Assembly: GCA_943914745.1 (NCBI GenBank)
Contig: CALUDF010000174.1
Coordinates: forward strand, 1-6,789
From: an uncultured Bacteriovorax sp.
GTDB taxonomy: Bacteria > Bdellovibrionota > Bacteriovoracia > Bacteriovoracales > Bacteriovoracaceae
Length of the DNA stretch: 6,789 nucleotides
Direction of reading: 5' to 3'
This document shows, piece by piece, positions 6,420-6,789 of this stretch. The position numbers and the translations under genes were made by a program. The notes beneath the pieces were generated by a model. It was not told where the DNA came from. It ran no database searches and saw nothing but the letters and a program-made list of their open reading frames with translations. Position 1 is the first letter of the stretch. Each line of letters starts with the position of its first letter.

Positions 6420-6448
6420 ATTAGGGAAAGATTTATTTAAAATTCCAA
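6420..6448 (-). promoter_or_regulatory. Candidate promoter of the oxidase-rsgA group
   Basis: On the minus strand TTGGAA (6443-6448) and CCTAAT (6420-6425) are 17 bases apart, each matching 4 of 6 consensus bases, and would start transcription roughly 20 bases before the oxidase ATG. The 144-base divergent region 6395-6538 must hold promoters for both directions, but this particular pair is only a modest match. Confidence 0.3.
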
Positions 6449-6480
6449 GGACTTAGAACCATGAAAAGCGTATCTTTCGC

Positions 6481-6508
6481 TTGACATTAGGCCCTCAAAC
6501 CATTAATT
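6481..6508 (+). promoter_or_regulatory. Candidate promoter of tRNA-Arg
   Basis: A perfect TTGACA (6481-6486) is followed by an ATTAAT/TTAATT -10-like stretch (6502-6508) at 15-16 bases, about 30 bases before the tRNA. The -35 is clear; the -10 is imperfect and the spacing slightly short. It is the only consensus -35 in the divergent region and fits a strongly expressed stable RNA. Confidence 0.45.
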
Positions 6509-6538
6509 TTCTTCTCACTTCGAAAATTATCCAATTAC

Positions 6539-6615
6539 GCACTCGTAGCTCAGCTGGATAGAGCAACCGATTTCTAATCGGTAGGTCTCAGGTTCGAATC
6601 CTGACGAGTGCGCCA
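6539..6615 (+). tRNA. tRNA-Arg, anticodon TCT
   Basis: All cloverleaf parts are seen. Acceptor stem GCACTCG (6539-6545) pairs with CGAGTGC (6605-6611); discriminator G and an encoded CCA end at 6615. D-stem is GCTC/GAGC, anticodon stem ACCGA/TCGGT with 7-base loop TTTCTAA, a 5-base variable loop AGGTC, T-stem TCAGG/CCTGA with loop TTCGAAT. The anticodon at positions 34-36 is TCT, which decodes AGA (and possibly AGG) arginine codons. There is no mismatch in any stem, so it is intact. 77 bases including CCA. Confidence 0.97.
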
Positions 6616-6622
6616 TTTAATT

Positions 6623-6642
6623 CTGACTCTGACTCTGACTCT
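6623..6642 (+). repeat. Short hexamer repeat just downstream of the tRNA
   Basis: CTGACT occurs three times head to tail (6623-6640) followed by CTC, starting 8 bases after the tRNA CCA end. It is non-coding in this reading, has no hairpin potential of its own, and lies in the tRNA 3' trailer. No clear terminator hairpin follows; the only T-run nearby is at about 6667-6672. Confidence 0.7.
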
Positions 6643-6688
6643 CATCTCATTACTTCATATAACTACTTTTTTAAGCTAAATTAGTATT

Positions 6689-6789
6689 ATGAATTCATCA
6701 ATTGAACCGACAGTCAGTCCTGATCAATTAAGTCATCTCGAAATGAACTTACAACTCTCTGTCGATGAAAGAATTGATCAACTCCAAAG
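6689..6789 (+). CDS. Start of an unidentified protein, cut by the window edge
   Basis: Open frame of 33 codons running off the right edge, beginning MNSSIEPTVSPDQLSHLEMN and continuing with LQLSVDERIDQLQ. An in-frame TAA at 6677-6679 makes this ATG the first possible one; a second is Met19 at 6743. There is no Shine-Dalgarno before either. The stretch LSVDERIDQLQ is a charged amphipathic helix of the kind found near the start of many small bacterial proteins and is not diagnostic. The composition looks coding, but function cannot be stated from so little. Confidence 0.5.
   Translation, partial: MNSSIEPTVSPDQLSHLEMNLQLSVDERIDQLQ

Noticed and set aside
6539..6615. tRNA as an amber suppressor that would rescue the porin TAG
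   Set aside because: The anticodon loop TTTCTAA contains the letters CTA, but correct loop alignment places TCT at positions 34-36, so it is an ordinary Arg tRNA.
6689..6698. Perfect palindrome ATGAATTCAT at the start of the right-hand gene
   Set aside because: Ten bases only, includes the start codon, and no supporting operator context.

Overview
The window looks like part of the chromosome of a Gram-negative predatory bacterium, most likely from the Bdellovibrio/Bacteriovorax lineage. That assignment is inference from three things: the style of the outer-membrane porin, a lipoprotein with a classical lipobox, and a PilZ protein in a moderately AT-rich genome. No marker gene is present that would prove it.

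Layout. Almost everything is on the minus strand, so it reads right to left. A divergent intergenic region (6395-6538) separates the minus-strand cluster from a plus-strand tRNA-Arg(TCT) at 6539-6615 and the first 33 codons of an unidentified plus-strand gene (6689 to the window edge). Going leftwards from 6394 the cluster has four parts. First come a GlcD-like FAD-linked oxidase and the ribosome-assembly GTPase RsgA, overlapping by 7 nt. After a 69-nt gap comes a PilZ-domain protein. After an 88-nt gap come an uncharacterised Rossmann-fold flavoprotein, an uncharacterised lipoprotein (5-nt gap) and a cyclophilin-type peptidyl-prolyl isomerase (13-nt gap). Last, behind its own promoter, is a porin-like outer-membrane protein that runs off the left edge.

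Two observations stand out. (1) The porin frame is broken at codon 182 by a single in-frame TAG (385-387). The same frame then continues for at least 128 more codons of convincing beta-barrel sequence, so this is a point nonsense mutation, a sequencing error, or a readthrough or reinitiation site. (2) The flavoprotein gene is preceded by a perfect 13-bp inverted repeat with an 8-nt loop (3528-3561). Its 3' arm contains the gene's Shine-Dalgarno sequence, and it directly abuts a plausible -10 element. It has no T-tract, so it looks like an operator or a ribosome-binding-site hairpin rather than a terminator.

How the genes work together. Close packing suggests two translationally coupled groups: oxidase with rsgA, and flavoprotein with lipoprotein and PPIase. 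The second group pairs a probable redox enzyme with a membrane-anchored protein of unknown function. No phage, transposon, CRISPR or toxin-antitoxin signature is visible.
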